A stretch of DNA of 64,000 nt from Gemmiger sp. An50 (GTDB lineage: Bacteria; Bacillota; Clostridia; Oscillospirales; Ruminococcaceae). Numbering within the stretch: position 1 is the first letter of the stretch; every line of letters starts with the position of its first letter. The notes beneath the pieces are model-generated. The model had not been told where the DNA came from. It worked only from the letters and a program-made list of their open reading frames with translations, and did not search any database. Both the position numbers and the translations under genes were made by a program. The DNA is taken from the NCBI RefSeq assembly GCF_002161595.1, contig NZ_NFID01000020.1:1-64000 (forward strand), read 5' to 3'. Below are positions 50,853 to 59,646 of the stretch, piece after piece.

Positions 50853-50947
50853 GGCAACACCGCATCCTTCACATTTCACGGCTCAGGCGGCGTATCGCGC
50901 CAAACTTTTCCGGCGCGATACGCCACCGGGAATTGTGCGGCATTGCC
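50853..50947 (+). repeat. Deleted repeat element, copy H (95 bp)
   Basis: Ends GGCAACACCGCATCC and GAATTGTGCGGCATTGCC, with GGCGGCGTATCGCGCC kept from the left half and joined to CGGCGCGATACGCCACCG. It occupies 95 of the 116 bp between the two M56 genes, ending one base before the upstream gene's stop codon. Confidence 0.8.
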
Positions 50948-50948
50948 T

Positions 50949-53120
50949 TTACTCAAATTCCACCGACAGGGTGGTGTTCCACAGGGTATTGGTGGCGTTC
51001 AGCCGGTAGTGGCCGCCTTCCGGCAGGTCCGCGCCCTTGAGAGTAATCGTTTCGCCCGGCTGGGGTTCCGCATCCGGCAGCAGAGCGGACCGGGTGACCC
51101 AGCTGCCCCGCTCCCGATCCCGCTGGCTCAGCTCCAGCTTCCACTCGCCGGGGGCGGCGGTTTCGGGAATGGTCACGGTGAAATCCCGGGTGTCCGGGTC
51201 CCACCGAACGGTTTCGGAAAGGGCGGTCATCGCCGCCTGATACTCCACCAGTGCGTCGCCGGTGGGGGTTTCCTCCTCACTCTGTGTGGAGAAGAGCGGC
51301 GCGGTCAGGCGCAGATAATCGGTCAGTTCGATGCGAACCAGCGGGGCCACATCGTCCTCCTCGATCAACAGGCGCAGCGCGGCGGTTCCCTCGTTACCGG
51401 TGGGCAGGGCATCCAGCGGGATGTCATATTCCTGCCCCGGCTCCCATTCGCCGCTGGCGAACGGCTCCGGCACACCCTCGGTGATCTCCATTTCCTCGAT
51501 TTCTCCGGTGGGTGTCCAGACCAGTGCCAGCCGCCAGTGCTCCGGCCGGTCCTTCAGCCCTGCCGGAAGGGTAAAGCGGATGGCGTCGCCCTCCTGATGG
51601 ATGCTATCCTTCAGCTCGGTGTTCAGGTCCATCAGCTCCCACGCCATCTGCATGGATTCGGACGATTCTTCGTTCTCAACTTTGCGGGTCTTGATGAGGG
51701 TCAGCGGCGCATCCCGGTTCAGATTGAACTGCAGTTGGGTACCGTCGGGTGCCAGAAGCACCACATCCAGCGTTCGGATACCGGCCGGGTCCTCGCTGCC
51801 CTGGTACGGCTGCACCCGCACCACCCCGGACTCCTCATCCGGGTCAAGCGTCTCGTCGCTCCAGGTGGCCTCCAACGAACCATTGGCCACCGGCCCGGCA
51901 AATTGCAGATAGTTTTCCTGTCTTTCGGCGGCGCTGTCCCAGTAATAGACCTTCACATATTCCTGGCCCTGGGCAAGGGTCTCGCCCTCCGGGGCCGGGG
52001 CCCGCACCACCAGAAGCTCCTGCATCCGGCTCTCGTCGCCCAAGGCGCAGAGCTTCCACTCGGTCTCGCCCTCGGTCAGATAGTCCCGGGCGCCGGTAAC
52101 GGTCTTCTCGCTGGCCCCGGTGAAGGTGCAGGCGGTGAGCAGCACCGCGCCCGCCAGCGTCAGAGCAATGGCGGCGCGGCGGGGCTTTTTCGCGGTCACG
52201 ATGGCCTTCAGCCGCTGCTGCATGGAACGGGCGGTGCCGCTCATGGAGGTGGCGGCCAGCAGCGCGGTGCCCGGCGCGTGCCGGGGGATCAGCTCCAACA
52301 GGCAGCGGCCGTAGTCCCGCCGCCGGGCCTCTTCCATGGCGGCAGTGACCGCCTCGTCGCAGGCCAGCTCGCAGTCCCGTTTGGAGACTGCCGCCGCCCA
52401 CCAGACCAGCGGGTCGAACCAGTACACCGCCAGCACCAGGCAGCGCAGCGCACCCCAGATGTGGTCCCTGTGGCGGTGGTGGGCCTTCTCATGGGCCAGC
52501 ACAAATTCCAGCCGCTCCCGGCTTTCCAGCGCCGCCGGGTTCAGATAGATGGCCGGATGGACCAGCCCGTGCAGGCAGGGGCTGGCCAGATCGTGGCAGA
52601 GGTAAACCGGCACACCGCCGGTGGCTTCGGGGGCAAGGTCCAGCTGGCAGCGTTCCCGCCACAGCCGCAGCGCAAACCGAAGGTTCGCCCAAAGCAGCGC
52701 CCCGCCGGTGAGCAGCGCGCCCGCCGCCCAGAACACAGGCAGCAGCGCCGCCGGATTCAACGACCATTCCGGGTGCTGTGCGCCGGATGCGGCGTTGTTT
52801 GTAATTTCGGAAAGGCCCGCCTGCATCTCGCCAGTTATGGCGGTTTCGGCGGTGCTTGTCTGCGTCTCAGTGTCCACCGGGACGGGCAGTGTCTCGCCGG
52901 AAAACTCTTCCGGGCGGGTCAGGCTGACCTGCGCGGTATTCGGAAAAGCGTTCAGCACGCTGGCCCGGCTCTGGGGCAGGCTGACCGGCAGCAGCAGCCG
53001 CAGCAGCACAAGGCCCCACAGGGCGTACTGCATCCGGCGGCTGATGCGCCCGGCCAGCAGCGCCCGCGCCGCCAGCACGGCCAGAATCAGCAGACTGGAG
53101 GTAATGAGCAGTTCGATCAT
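50949..53120 (-). CDS. BlaR1-like M56 family metallopeptidase
   Basis: 723 residues. Same plan as its neighbour: N-terminal helices, HExxH in LAHEKAHHRHRDH (210-214), CELACDEAVT, another helix near 330 and a long extracellular sensor region unlike a penicillin-binding domain. So the signal is probably not a beta-lactam. It follows blaI by 4 bp and should cleave or inactivate that repressor on sensing stress. N-terminal ~65 and peptidase regions are almost identical to the frameshifted copy; the sensor regions differ. Confidence 0.9.
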   Translation of the reverse strand: MIELLITSSLLILAVLAARALLAGRISRRMQYALWGLVLLRLLLPVSLPQSRASVLNAFPNTAQVSLTRPEEFSGETLPVPVDTETQTSTAETAITGEMQAGLSEITNNAASGAQHPEWSLNPAALLPVFWAAGALLTGGALLWANLRFALRLWRERCQLDLAPEATGGVPVYLCHDLASPCLHGLVHPAIYLNPAALESRERLEFVLAHEKAHHRHRDHIWGALRCLVLAVYWFDPLVWWAAAVSKRDCELACDEAVTAAMEEARRRDYGRCLLELIPRHAPGTALLAATSMSGTARSMQQRLKAIVTAKKPRRAAIALTLAGAVLLTACTFTGASEKTVTGARDYLTEGETEWKLCALGDESRMQELLVVRAPAPEGETLAQGQEYVKVYYWDSAAERQENYLQFAGPVANGSLEATWSDETLDPDEESGVVRVQPYQGSEDPAGIRTLDVVLLAPDGTQLQFNLNRDAPLTLIKTRKVENEESSESMQMAWELMDLNTELKDSIHQEGDAIRFTLPAGLKDRPEHWRLALVWTPTGEIEEMEITEGVPEPFASGEWEPGQEYDIPLDALPTGNEGTAALRLLIEEDDVAPLVRIELTDYLRLTAPLFSTQSEEETPTGDALVEYQAAMTALSETVRWDPDTRDFTVTIPETAAPGEWKLELSQRDRERGSWVTRSALLPDAEPQPGETITLKGADLPEGGHYRLNATNTLWNTTLSVEFE

Positions 53121-53124
53121 ACGA

Positions 53125-53505
53125 TCACTCTCCTTTTTCGCCGGGGGCCTCTTCCAGAATTTTCAGCAGCTGGGTGCGTTCGCTTTCGCTGATGCCCTTC
53201 TGCTCCACAAAGGCGTTGACCAACAGGCCCAGACTGCCGCCGTAGATGCGGTCCAAAAGGCTCTCGGTCTCCCGCAGGGCCACCCCGGCCTTTTCCACCG
53301 CCGGGTAATACTCTTTGGCCCGGCCGCCCTCCTCGTGGCGCACCGCGCCCTTGGCCTCCAGCCGGTTGAGCATGGTGATGACGGTGTGCTTGGACCAGCC
53401 GGTATCATCGGCCAGGTCGGCCACCAGCTGGGTGATGGTACGGGGGGCGTTTTGCCACAGCTGATTCATCAGCTTCCACTCCCCGGCAGACAGTTCCACG
53501 TTCAT
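53125..53505 (-). CDS. blaI: BlaI/MecI/CopY-family repressor
   Basis: 126 residues. Winged helix with LSAGEWKLMNQLWQNAPRTI, then SKHTVITMLNRLEAKGAVRH and EYYPAV, and a helical dimer domain in which the cognate M56 peptidase normally cuts. First gene of the operon, ATG at 53505 behind GAGGGAGGG. An operator overlaps its promoter. The symbol denotes the family, not beta-lactam resistance. Confidence 0.92.
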   Translation of the reverse strand: MNVELSAGEWKLMNQLWQNAPRTITQLVADLADDTGWSKHTVITMLNRLEAKGAVRHEEGGRAKEYYPAVEKAGVALRETESLLDRIYGGSLGLLVNAFVEQKGISESERTQLLKILEEAPGEKGE

Positions 53506-53524
53506 GCTTGTTCCCTCCCTCAAA

Positions 53525-53577
53525 AAAGGTAGTCTCTTGTCTACCTTTAGCATAGCAGACAGGTAGACAGCTGTCAA
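53525..53577 (-). promoter_or_regulatory. blaI promoter and operator
   Basis: Minus-strand TTGACA (53572-53577), 17 bp, TATGCT (53549-53554). Directly after the -10 is the perfect inverted repeat AAAGGTAG-N8-CTACCTTT (53525-53548). A second GTCTACC half-site lies in the spacer. The GTAGAC/GTCTAC motif is the likely BlaI recognition unit here. Confidence 0.75.
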
Positions 53578-53618
53578 CCAAAATTTGAAAATTCTCTTTT
53601 CCCCCGCCCGCCGGACGC

Positions 53619-53666
53619 AAAAAAGCGCCCGTGCCCCGGCGTTTTCGCCAAAGCACGAGCGCTTTT
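53619..53666 (-). terminator. Terminator of the TPM/LemA/TelA operon
   Basis: GCGC-CGTGC...GCACG-GCGC stem with inner GGCG-aaaa-CGCC on the minus strand, then TTTTTT. Confidence 0.75.
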
Positions 53667-53672
53667 GTTCCG

Positions 53673-54698
53673 TTATTTCCGCCGGCCTGCGCCGCCGGGA
53701 TGGTCATCAAAGGGATTTTGGCCCCACTTCTTTTTTCCGGACTGACCGCCGTGGAACGGGCTGCGCGTCTGCGTTCCCACCCGCACGGTCTTTATTTCCT
53801 TGGAGGGGGTCCGTTCCTCCGCTGTGGCGCGAGGCGTCTGCTCTGCCGGGGGCGGTGTGCGAAGGGCAGGCCCGCCGGACCGGCCATGGGATGCCCCGAG
53901 CGACCAGAACAGCGCCCGGACCATCAACACCAAAAACAGGATAAGTCCCAGCAGCACGCCCATCAGCATGCCTGTGCTCATCCCGCCGGACGATTTTTCA
54001 GGCTCGGACGCGGAGGGCACCGAAACCACACCAGTCACCAGACTTTCCGCAGGCTGACTGACTGAATCCATTTGCGGCTGGCTCTCCGGCTGGCTTGCCG
54101 TGGTTGCCGCAGAGGAATCGCTCACTGCCGCTTCCGACTGGCTGACCGCAGCTACTACAGAGGACCCGCCCGTCGAATTCGACGTACTCCCGGCCTCAGG
54201 TGCATACAGCTCCTTCAGCTCGTCGCACATTTCTTCGGTAAAGCGCAGAACGCATTTGTCGTAATCGCCCTTGGCAAAGCTTGGCTCGGCGTATTTATCC
54301 AGCAGCTTTTGCAGCTCCTTGCGGCTGAACTGGTCCGCCAGTCCATCGCCCATCACACAATAATAGTCCGCATCCGAGATCGCCAGCACGAAAAGCACTC
54401 CGTTGTCCTTTTCGGAATCGCCCACACCCCAGGTATCGAACACATCATAGGCATAGCTGTCGATCGCACGCTCTTCGGTGGAGTCCACCGTGAGCACCGC
54501 GATTTCCGCGCCTGTTTCCGCAAGTTCTTCGTTGTAGCCGTCCACCTTCCGGATGGTGCTCTTTTTCAGCACCTCCGCGCCGTCCAGCGTATAGTTGCGG
54601 GTGGGCGCTTTGGGCACTTTGTTGGCCGCAAACGCCACCGGCGACAACAGCACAGCCGCTAATACGGCTGCCGCAAGCCGCATTATCGTCTTCTTCAT
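53673..54698 (-). CDS. TPM-domain secreted/membrane protein (second copy)
   Basis: 341 residues. A signal peptide (MKKTIMRLAAAVLAAVLLSP, cut after AFA) is followed by a TPM domain (about 30-160: YTLDGAEVLKKSTIRKVDGY, IAVLTVDSTEERAIDSYAYD, WGVGDSEKDNGVLFVLAISD). A Ser/Gln-rich linker and one membrane helix near 245 precede a basic cytoplasmic tail with RSPFHGGQSGKKK. TPM domains are linked to membrane-protein quality control. The start at 54698 is preferred over an in-frame GTG at 54716 that lies in the ribosome site. Confidence 0.85.
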   Translation of the reverse strand: MKKTIMRLAAAVLAAVLLSPVAFAANKVPKAPTRNYTLDGAEVLKKSTIRKVDGYNEELAETGAEIAVLTVDSTEERAIDSYAYDVFDTWGVGDSEKDNGVLFVLAISDADYYCVMGDGLADQFSRKELQKLLDKYAEPSFAKGDYDKCVLRFTEEMCDELKELYAPEAGSTSNSTGGSSVVAAVSQSEAAVSDSSAATTASQPESQPQMDSVSQPAESLVTGVVSVPSASEPEKSSGGMSTGMLMGVLLGLILFLVLMVRALFWSLGASHGRSGGPALRTPPPAEQTPRATAEERTPSKEIKTVRVGTQTRSPFHGGQSGKKKWGQNPFDDHPGGAGRRK

Positions 54699-54739
54699 CT
54701 TTTTGATTCTCCTCACACAGATTCCGGCCTTTGCTGGTT

Positions 54740-55645
54740 TTAGTCCAAACCGGCACCACCACCGCGGGAGCCGCCGCCCCCGAAGCCGCCGAAGCCTCCG
54801 CCTCCGCCGCCAAAACCACCGCCGCCGAAGCCGCCTCCGCCAAAGCCGCCGGGGCCGCCGAAGCCGCCTCCGAAATCGCCCGGCGGGGGCCGGTGGTAGG
54901 GCCGGTGATAATAGCGGGGCCGTCCCCAGCCGCCCAGGAACAGGGGCCAGAACACCACGTCACGGCCGCGGCCTCCACCGCCGCCGCCCGGGCCGCCCCG
55001 TCCGCCGCCGCGGCCGCTCGTGCCGATGATAAGAATAATCAGCACCGCCGCGATCAGCAGCATCAGCAGCACGCCGGACAAATCGCTGTCGTCCTGCTCC
55101 ACCGGCTTCGGCTGAGGCTGCCCCTCGCCCGGGGTGATGCCGTACAGACTGCATAGCTCGCTGTACATCGCACCGGTGAACTGGACCACCGCATCGTCAT
55201 AGTTGCCGCTTTTCACCCCGTCACGGGCATAATCCTCCAGCAACTGCTTGATTCGGCTGTAGGTGATCTCGCCCTCCAGGCCGGTGCCAATGGTACAGTA
55301 CGCGTTCTGATCGCCGGTCACCAGCAAAAACAGCACGCCGTTTTGCTTTTTCTTGTCGCCGATGCCCCATTTGTTGAACACCTGCAGGGCGTAATCGTCG
55401 ATGCTCAAGTTCCCGGTGAAGTCCACCGTGAGCACGCCGATCTCGGCCCCGGTGGAGGAAAGGGCGTTGTTGTAGCCATCCACTGTGTTGATGGTCTCCT
55501 CACTGAGTACGCCCGCCTGGTCCAGCACCGAGTGGCCGCTGGGTGCGGCGGGAATGTCGGCCGCGAAGGCCGGGAGGGCCAGCGCGGCCAGCAAAATGGC
55601 CGACAGCACAAGGCCGGTCAGCCGCCGTTTGATTGCCTGTTTCAT
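54740..55645 (-). CDS. TPM-domain protein with Gly-rich tail (YgcG-like)
   Basis: 301 residues. Signal peptide (LVLSAILLAALALPAFA), TPM domain (about 28-165: HSVLDQAGVLSEETINTVDG, then WGIGDKKKQNGVLFLLV), one membrane helix near 185 and a very Gly/Phe-rich C-terminus (GGFGGGGFGG repeats), as in YgcG-type proteins beside LemA. ATG overlaps the lemA stop (ATGA). Confidence 0.9.
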   Translation of the reverse strand: MKQAIKRRLTGLVLSAILLAALALPAFAADIPAAPSGHSVLDQAGVLSEETINTVDGYNNALSSTGAEIGVLTVDFTGNLSIDDYALQVFNKWGIGDKKKQNGVLFLLVTGDQNAYCTIGTGLEGEITYSRIKQLLEDYARDGVKSGNYDDAVVQFTGAMYSELCSLYGITPGEGQPQPKPVEQDDSDLSGVLLMLLIAAVLIILIIGTSGRGGGRGGPGGGGGGRGRDVVFWPLFLGGWGRPRYYHRPYHRPPPGDFGGGFGGPGGFGGGGFGGGGFGGGGGGFGGFGGGGSRGGGAGLD

Positions 55646-56208
55646 GCAAAATACTCCGCTTCGTCCACGCCCCACAGCGCGCCGATCAGGCTGGCCGGGA
55701 AGGCGTTTCGGTCCTTGTTGAACTGCTCGGCCTCTTCGTTATATGAGCTGTTGCGCAGGATGGTGCCCCGGCTCATGAACTCGGAATGCTGCTCACCGAG
55801 CAGGTCCTTCTGGTCCGCGCTCGCCAGGGGCAGGGCCGCGTCGTACAGCGCCTCCACCGCCGCGTCCAGCGTCTCGTTGGCCGCGTAGGTATCCGCCGGG
55901 CCCATGGGCTCACTCAGCGCGTTCACCGCCTCCTCGGCGGCGGCGAGCAGAGTCTGGTCCACACCGCCGATCTTCTTTGCCACCGTCACCACGTTGGCGG
56001 CGGCGCTCACCCGCTGGTCCAGGTCGGCGGTGATGCTGTATTTGCCGCTGTTAAAGCCCGCCATGGTATCGCTGTAATACCCGGCCAGCTTGGCCCCGCC
56101 GATGCCGAATACGCTCACCGCCAGCAGCAAAAGGGCTGCGGCCTGGGGCACGCCGGTCTTTTTGAACACGGCGGGCAGGTTTTGTTCCAGCTTTGCCAAT
56201 TGTTTCAT
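55642..56208 (-). CDS. lemA: LemA family protein
   Basis: 188 residues. One membrane helix (AALLLLAVSVFGIGGAKLAG, about 24-43) is followed by a four-helix bundle of LemA type with ANVVTVAKKIG and the family's C-terminal YNEEAEQFNKDRNAFPASLI. LemA/TPM pairs are widespread; the biochemical role is unclear but tied to envelope stress. It sits between telA and the TPM genes. Confidence 0.88.
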   Translation of the reverse strand: MKQLAKLEQNLPAVFKKTGVPQAAALLLLAVSVFGIGGAKLAGYYSDTMAGFNSGKYSITADLDQRVSAAANVVTVAKKIGGVDQTLLAAAEEAVNALSEPMGPADTYAANETLDAAVEALYDAALPLASADQKDLLGEQHSEFMSRGTILRNSSYNEEAEQFNKDRNAFPASLIGALWGVDEAEYFA

Positions 56209-56211
56209 CTG

Positions 56212-57381
56212 TTAGTGCAACTCCATCAGCTTTTGTTTCAGCTCGCCCTCGATGCGGCCCAGCTCCTGCTCGGCGGCGGCGCGCTTCTGCTTGCCCTCGG
56301 TCTGGATCTTGGCCAGCTCGTCCAGGGTCTCGATCAGGCTCTTGTTGGTCTGCTGCAGGGTCTCGATGTCCACGATGCCCCGCTCGGACTCCTTGGCCGT
56401 GTCGATGGTGCCCTGCTTGAGGGCGGCGGCGTTCTTTTTCAGCAGTTCGTTGGTCATGTCGCTCACGGCGCGCTGGGCGTCGATGGCCTGACGGGAATGG
56501 GCCAGGCCCAGCGCCAGCACCATCTGGCTCTTCCACAGGGGGATGGTGTTCACGATGCTGGTCTGGATCTTCTCCGCCATCATGGTGTCGTTGTTCTGCA
56601 AGAGACGGATCTGGGGACCCATCTGGATGGAGATGGTACGGGTGAGCTGCAGGTCATACAGCTTTTTCTCGAACCGGTCGCACATATCGGACAGGTCGCG
56701 GGCGGCCTGGGCGTCCTCGGGCAGGCCGCTGGCCTTGGCCTTGTCCATGGCCTGCTGCAGCTCGTTTGCCCGCACCTGGGCCAGCTTCTTCTTGCCGGCC
56801 AGAATGTACATGGTCAGCTCTTTAAAGTAGAGCATGTTCATCTGGTACATCTTGTCCATGAGGGCGATGTCCTTGAGCAGCTGCACCTGATGGGCCTCCA
56901 GCATGGCTTCGATGCGCTCCACGTTGGTTTCGGCCTTGGCGTACTTGGTCTTCATCTGCTCGATGTTGTTGCCCGCCTTCTTGAAGAAGCCGAAGATGCC
57001 CTTGGACTCCTCTTCCTCGGCGTCGAAGTTTTTCAGCTCGCCCACCAGGCTTGCCAGGGCTTCGCCCACCTCGCCCAGGTCCTTGGTGCGGACTTTATCC
57101 AGAGCAGCTTCGCTGAAGTCGCCCACCTTTTTCTGGGTGGCCGCGCCGTACTGCAGCACCATCTGGCTGTTGGTCACGTCGATCTTGTTGGCGAAGTCCT
57201 CCACCATCTTCTGCTCCTCGGGGCTCAGCTTGGCGGCTTCCTCGGCCAGCGGGTCCGGCGCGGGAGCGGGTTCGGGTTTCGCTTCCTCCTTGGGCTGCTC
57301 CACCTCCAGCGTGAGGCTGGGCATGGCGGTGGCGTCAAAGCTGTCGAAATTCAGTTCGGGGGTCATCTTGTTGTCGTCCAT
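56212..57381 (-). CDS. telA: TelA/KlaC toxic-anion-resistance family protein
   Basis: 389 residues, soluble and almost entirely helical with predicted coiled coils. Family segments: FANKIDVTNSQMVLQYGAAT, GFFKKAGNNIEQMKTKYAKA, IALMDKMYQMNMLYFKELTM and NNDTMMAEKIQTSIVNTIPL then WKSQMVLALG. An acidic/proline N-terminus (about 25-45) precedes them. TelA proteins are associated with tellurite and cell-envelope-active antibiotic tolerance. The start at 57381 is after AAGGAAG. Confidence 0.93.
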   Translation of the reverse strand: MDDNKMTPELNFDSFDATAMPSLTLEVEQPKEEAKPEPAPAPDPLAEEAAKLSPEEQKMVEDFANKIDVTNSQMVLQYGAATQKKVGDFSEAALDKVRTKDLGEVGEALASLVGELKNFDAEEEESKGIFGFFKKAGNNIEQMKTKYAKAETNVERIEAMLEAHQVQLLKDIALMDKMYQMNMLYFKELTMYILAGKKKLAQVRANELQQAMDKAKASGLPEDAQAARDLSDMCDRFEKKLYDLQLTRTISIQMGPQIRLLQNNDTMMAEKIQTSIVNTIPLWKSQMVLALGLAHSRQAIDAQRAVSDMTNELLKKNAAALKQGTIDTAKESERGIVDIETLQQTNKSLIETLDELAKIQTEGKQKRAAAEQELGRIEGELKQKLMELH

Positions 57382-57404
57382 CTTGATTGCTTCCTTTCTT
57401 TTAT

Positions 57405-57450
57405 GGCAATGCCACACCAGTTACGCCAATCGGCTCGGTGTGGGGTTGCC
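57405..57450. repeat. Possible minimal repeat element, copy L (46 bp)
   Basis: GGCAATGCCACACC and the inverted GGTGTGGGGTTGCC match at 12 of 14 positions and resemble the family's ends. It occupies most of the xpaC-telA gap. Weak member. Confidence 0.45.
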
Positions 57451-57452
57451 TG

Positions 57453-58082
57453 TCAGTCCACAAGGCCCTGGCCCTTCAGCATGCCGTTCAGCACTTCCAG
57501 ATCGGTGCTGATGTCCAGTGCATCCCTTGCGAACAGGCTGTCCAACTGATTTTCAAAAGCGGTGGCGATGGTCTGGGCGTTCTGGGCAACCTCGGCCCGC
57601 ACCCCGGCCGCGTTCTCGCCCTGCACGCCCTTCTCTTCCAGCTCGGCGTAAAGGGTGAGGATCTTCACCGCGTCCTGTACATAGTAATTGGCGAACCGCC
57701 GCACCTGGGCGGCCTTTTCCGGGTGTTGCTCCACCTCGTTCAGAATGCCGAGGCAGGCCTTTTCCATCCGGTCCATGGCGGCGCTCAAGGGTTCGTCCTC
57801 GATGCGCACGTTCAGCTCGTGCAGCTCCTTGCGCTTTGCGTCGATGAGGGCCAGCATCTGGTCGGCATCCTCCTGGCCGGTCATGAAGGGCACCTCCTTG
57901 CGGGTGACCACATCCGGGCAGATGCGCCGGGCGGCGGCAAAGCCCACCACCGAAAGCACCGCGACCACCGCCAGGGCCCACAGCTGATAGATAGGCAACG
58001 CCAGCGCGCCCACCAGCCAGACAAGCCCGGCGAAATACCAGGGCAGCACCGACTTGCGGCGCACCTCGATCCATTTGCTCAT
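57453..58082 (-). CDS. xpaC: XpaC-like (5-bromo-4-chloroindolyl phosphate hydrolysis) protein
   Basis: 209 residues. Two adjacent membrane helices near the N-terminus (about 13-47) are followed by a helical cytoplasmic domain: FMTGQEDADQMLALIDAKRK and LGILNEVEQHPEKAAQVRRF, then ANYYVQDAVKIL, as in XpaC. xpaC and telA are neighbours in Bacillus too. First gene of the envelope-stress operon; TTGGAGG before the ATG. Confidence 0.88.
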   Translation of the reverse strand: MSKWIEVRRKSVLPWYFAGLVWLVGALALPIYQLWALAVVAVLSVVGFAAARRICPDVVTRKEVPFMTGQEDADQMLALIDAKRKELHELNVRIEDEPLSAAMDRMEKACLGILNEVEQHPEKAAQVRRFANYYVQDAVKILTLYAELEEKGVQGENAAGVRAEVAQNAQTIATAFENQLDSLFARDALDISTDLEVLNGMLKGQGLVD

Positions 58083-58213
58083 ACTTTACTACCTCCAACA
58101 CCGCGCCAAAAGCGTGCTGTATCTTTATTCTTTTATGATACCAACCGGCCCCGCAAAAATCAATGAACAGGGTGTAAAACCTCTTTAGTGAAAGAAAGTA
58201 TTTTCCGCCCCAT

Positions 58214-58693
58214 TCATCCCAGAAATTGCCCCAGGGCCGCGCCCCAGGCGGCAGCCAGCCTGTCCGGGCTCCAGGCCGCGTTGGCCGGGCTGGTGCTGGG
58301 CAGCTTTACGGCGGGAATGCCGCTCACCGGCTGCAGAAACCGGCCGTACAGCGTATACGCCGCCGCCCCGTTGCAGAACACCGACTCGATGGGCGAAGAA
58401 TCCAGCACACGCTTCAAATCCACCGGCACCGGGTCTTTGATGGTGGCATCCTGCGCGCCCTCGATGGTGCAGCTTTCCAGCACGTCCCAGAGGGCCAGGC
58501 CGTGGGTCAAAATCAGGGCTTTCTTTTCCTCCACCGTGCCGGGCGTTTCGCACCCGCACAGCCGCGCCAGCAGCGGCCAGAACCGGTTGCGGGGGTGGCC
58601 GTAGTAAAAGCCTTCCTCCCAGCTTTTGGGGCTGGGCCAGCTGCCCAGAATCAGCGCCCGGCTGCCGGGGCCATACACCGGCTCAAAGCTCAT
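58214..58693 (-). CDS. DNA-deoxyinosine glycosylase-like uracil-DNA glycosylase family protein
   Basis: 159 residues. RALILGSWPSPKSWEEGFYY, then GHPRNRFWPLLARL, is the UDG-superfamily active-site strand and substrate loop of the hypoxanthine/deoxyinosine glycosylase type (family 6-like). VKLPSTSPANA near the end is the intercalation loop. It would excise deaminated bases. 12 bp after a HAD gene, with TAAGGAGG. Confidence 0.85.
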   Translation of the reverse strand: MSFEPVYGPGSRALILGSWPSPKSWEEGFYYGHPRNRFWPLLARLCGCETPGTVEEKKALILTHGLALWDVLESCTIEGAQDATIKDPVPVDLKRVLDSSPIESVFCNGAAAYTLYGRFLQPVSGIPAVKLPSTSPANAAWSPDRLAAAWGAALGQFLG

Positions 58694-58705
58694 GGAATTT
58701 CCTCC

Positions 58706-59503
58706 TTACTTCAAAAACAGCTCTTCCACCACCTGGCGCACGCCCTCTTCCTGCACGTCGGGGGCGATGTGTTTGGCGGCCGCCTTGGCCTTTTCCGAGC
58801 CGTTCGCCATACAGTAGGAGCAGCCCGCCAGCTGCATCATAGCCACGTCGTTGTCGTTGTCGCCCAAAAAGACCAGCTCCTCCGGCTTCCAGCCGGTGAG
58901 CTCCATCAGCCGCTCCATGCCCCGGGCCTTGTCCACGTCCGCCTGAATCACGTCGTAGTAGCCGGGGCGGTAGGGCACGAATTTCAGACCCAGATAGCCG
59001 TAGCGCTCCTGGAAGTCCGCCACCTTTTCCGGCGGCAGAATGGCGAACGCCCCGCTGGGCATGCCCTCCAGGTGACGGTCCTGGTCCTCGCCGTCCGCCA
59101 CGTGCTCCCCGTGGCCGGTGGCGCTCTGGTAAAAATCCCTCATGGGTTTGTATTCCACATACACGTAGTACTTATCCGGGAAGCAGAAGGCCAGCGGATA
59201 GTCGAAATCCTCGAAGAAGTCCACCAGGGCGTACATCTCCTCGGCGGTCATGTCCTGGCTGGCCAGCAAACGGCCCTGCCGGTCCAGCAGCTGGGCGCCG
59301 TTGGCACAAATCAGGTAATCCGGCTTGATGCCGCCCAGGATGGCGGGTTCCACAGCAAAGCTGGTACGCCCGCTGGCGATGACCACCTTCACGCCCTTTT
59401 TCTGGGCCGCCTTCACCGCCGCGGCCACCGCCGGGCGGGCGCTGGGCTCGCCGTGGGCCACCAGAGTGCCATCCACATCTAGAACGATTGCTTTATACTG
59501 CAT
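58706..59503 (-). CDS. Cof-type HAD-IIB family phosphatase
   Basis: 265 residues. Motif I IVLDVDGTLVAHG, motif II VVIASGRTS, a large type IIB cap in the middle, and motif III/IV KARGMERLME...VFLGDNDNDVAMM. Typical sugar-phosphate or flavin-phosphate phosphatase; substrate unknown. Probably co-transcribed with the glycosylase that follows by 12 bp. Confidence 0.9.
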   Translation of the reverse strand: MQYKAIVLDVDGTLVAHGEPSARPAVAAAVKAAQKKGVKVVIASGRTSFAVEPAILGGIKPDYLICANGAQLLDRQGRLLASQDMTAEEMYALVDFFEDFDYPLAFCFPDKYYVYVEYKPMRDFYQSATGHGEHVADGEDQDRHLEGMPSGAFAILPPEKVADFQERYGYLGLKFVPYRPGYYDVIQADVDKARGMERLMELTGWKPEELVFLGDNDNDVAMMQLAGCSYCMANGSEKAKAAAKHIAPDVQEEGVRQVVEELFLK

Positions 59504-59533
59504 ATTTCAAAATTCCCCTCTTTATTTCTCCTG

Positions 59534-59565
59534 GGCCGCACCGCACAATTCCCGGCGGTGTTGCC
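59534..59565. repeat. Minimal repeat element, copy K (32 bp)
   Basis: GGCCGCACCGCACAATTCCC followed at once by GGCGGTGTTGCC: only the two ends of the 172-bp family remain. Located about 30 bp before the HAD gene. Confidence 0.55.
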
Positions 59566-59646
59566 CCCCCCCATGAACGGGTTCGTCTTATTCTGATTGT
59601 AATTATAGGGCATTTGCCCGCCGGGGACAAGGTGGGGAAAAATCGC

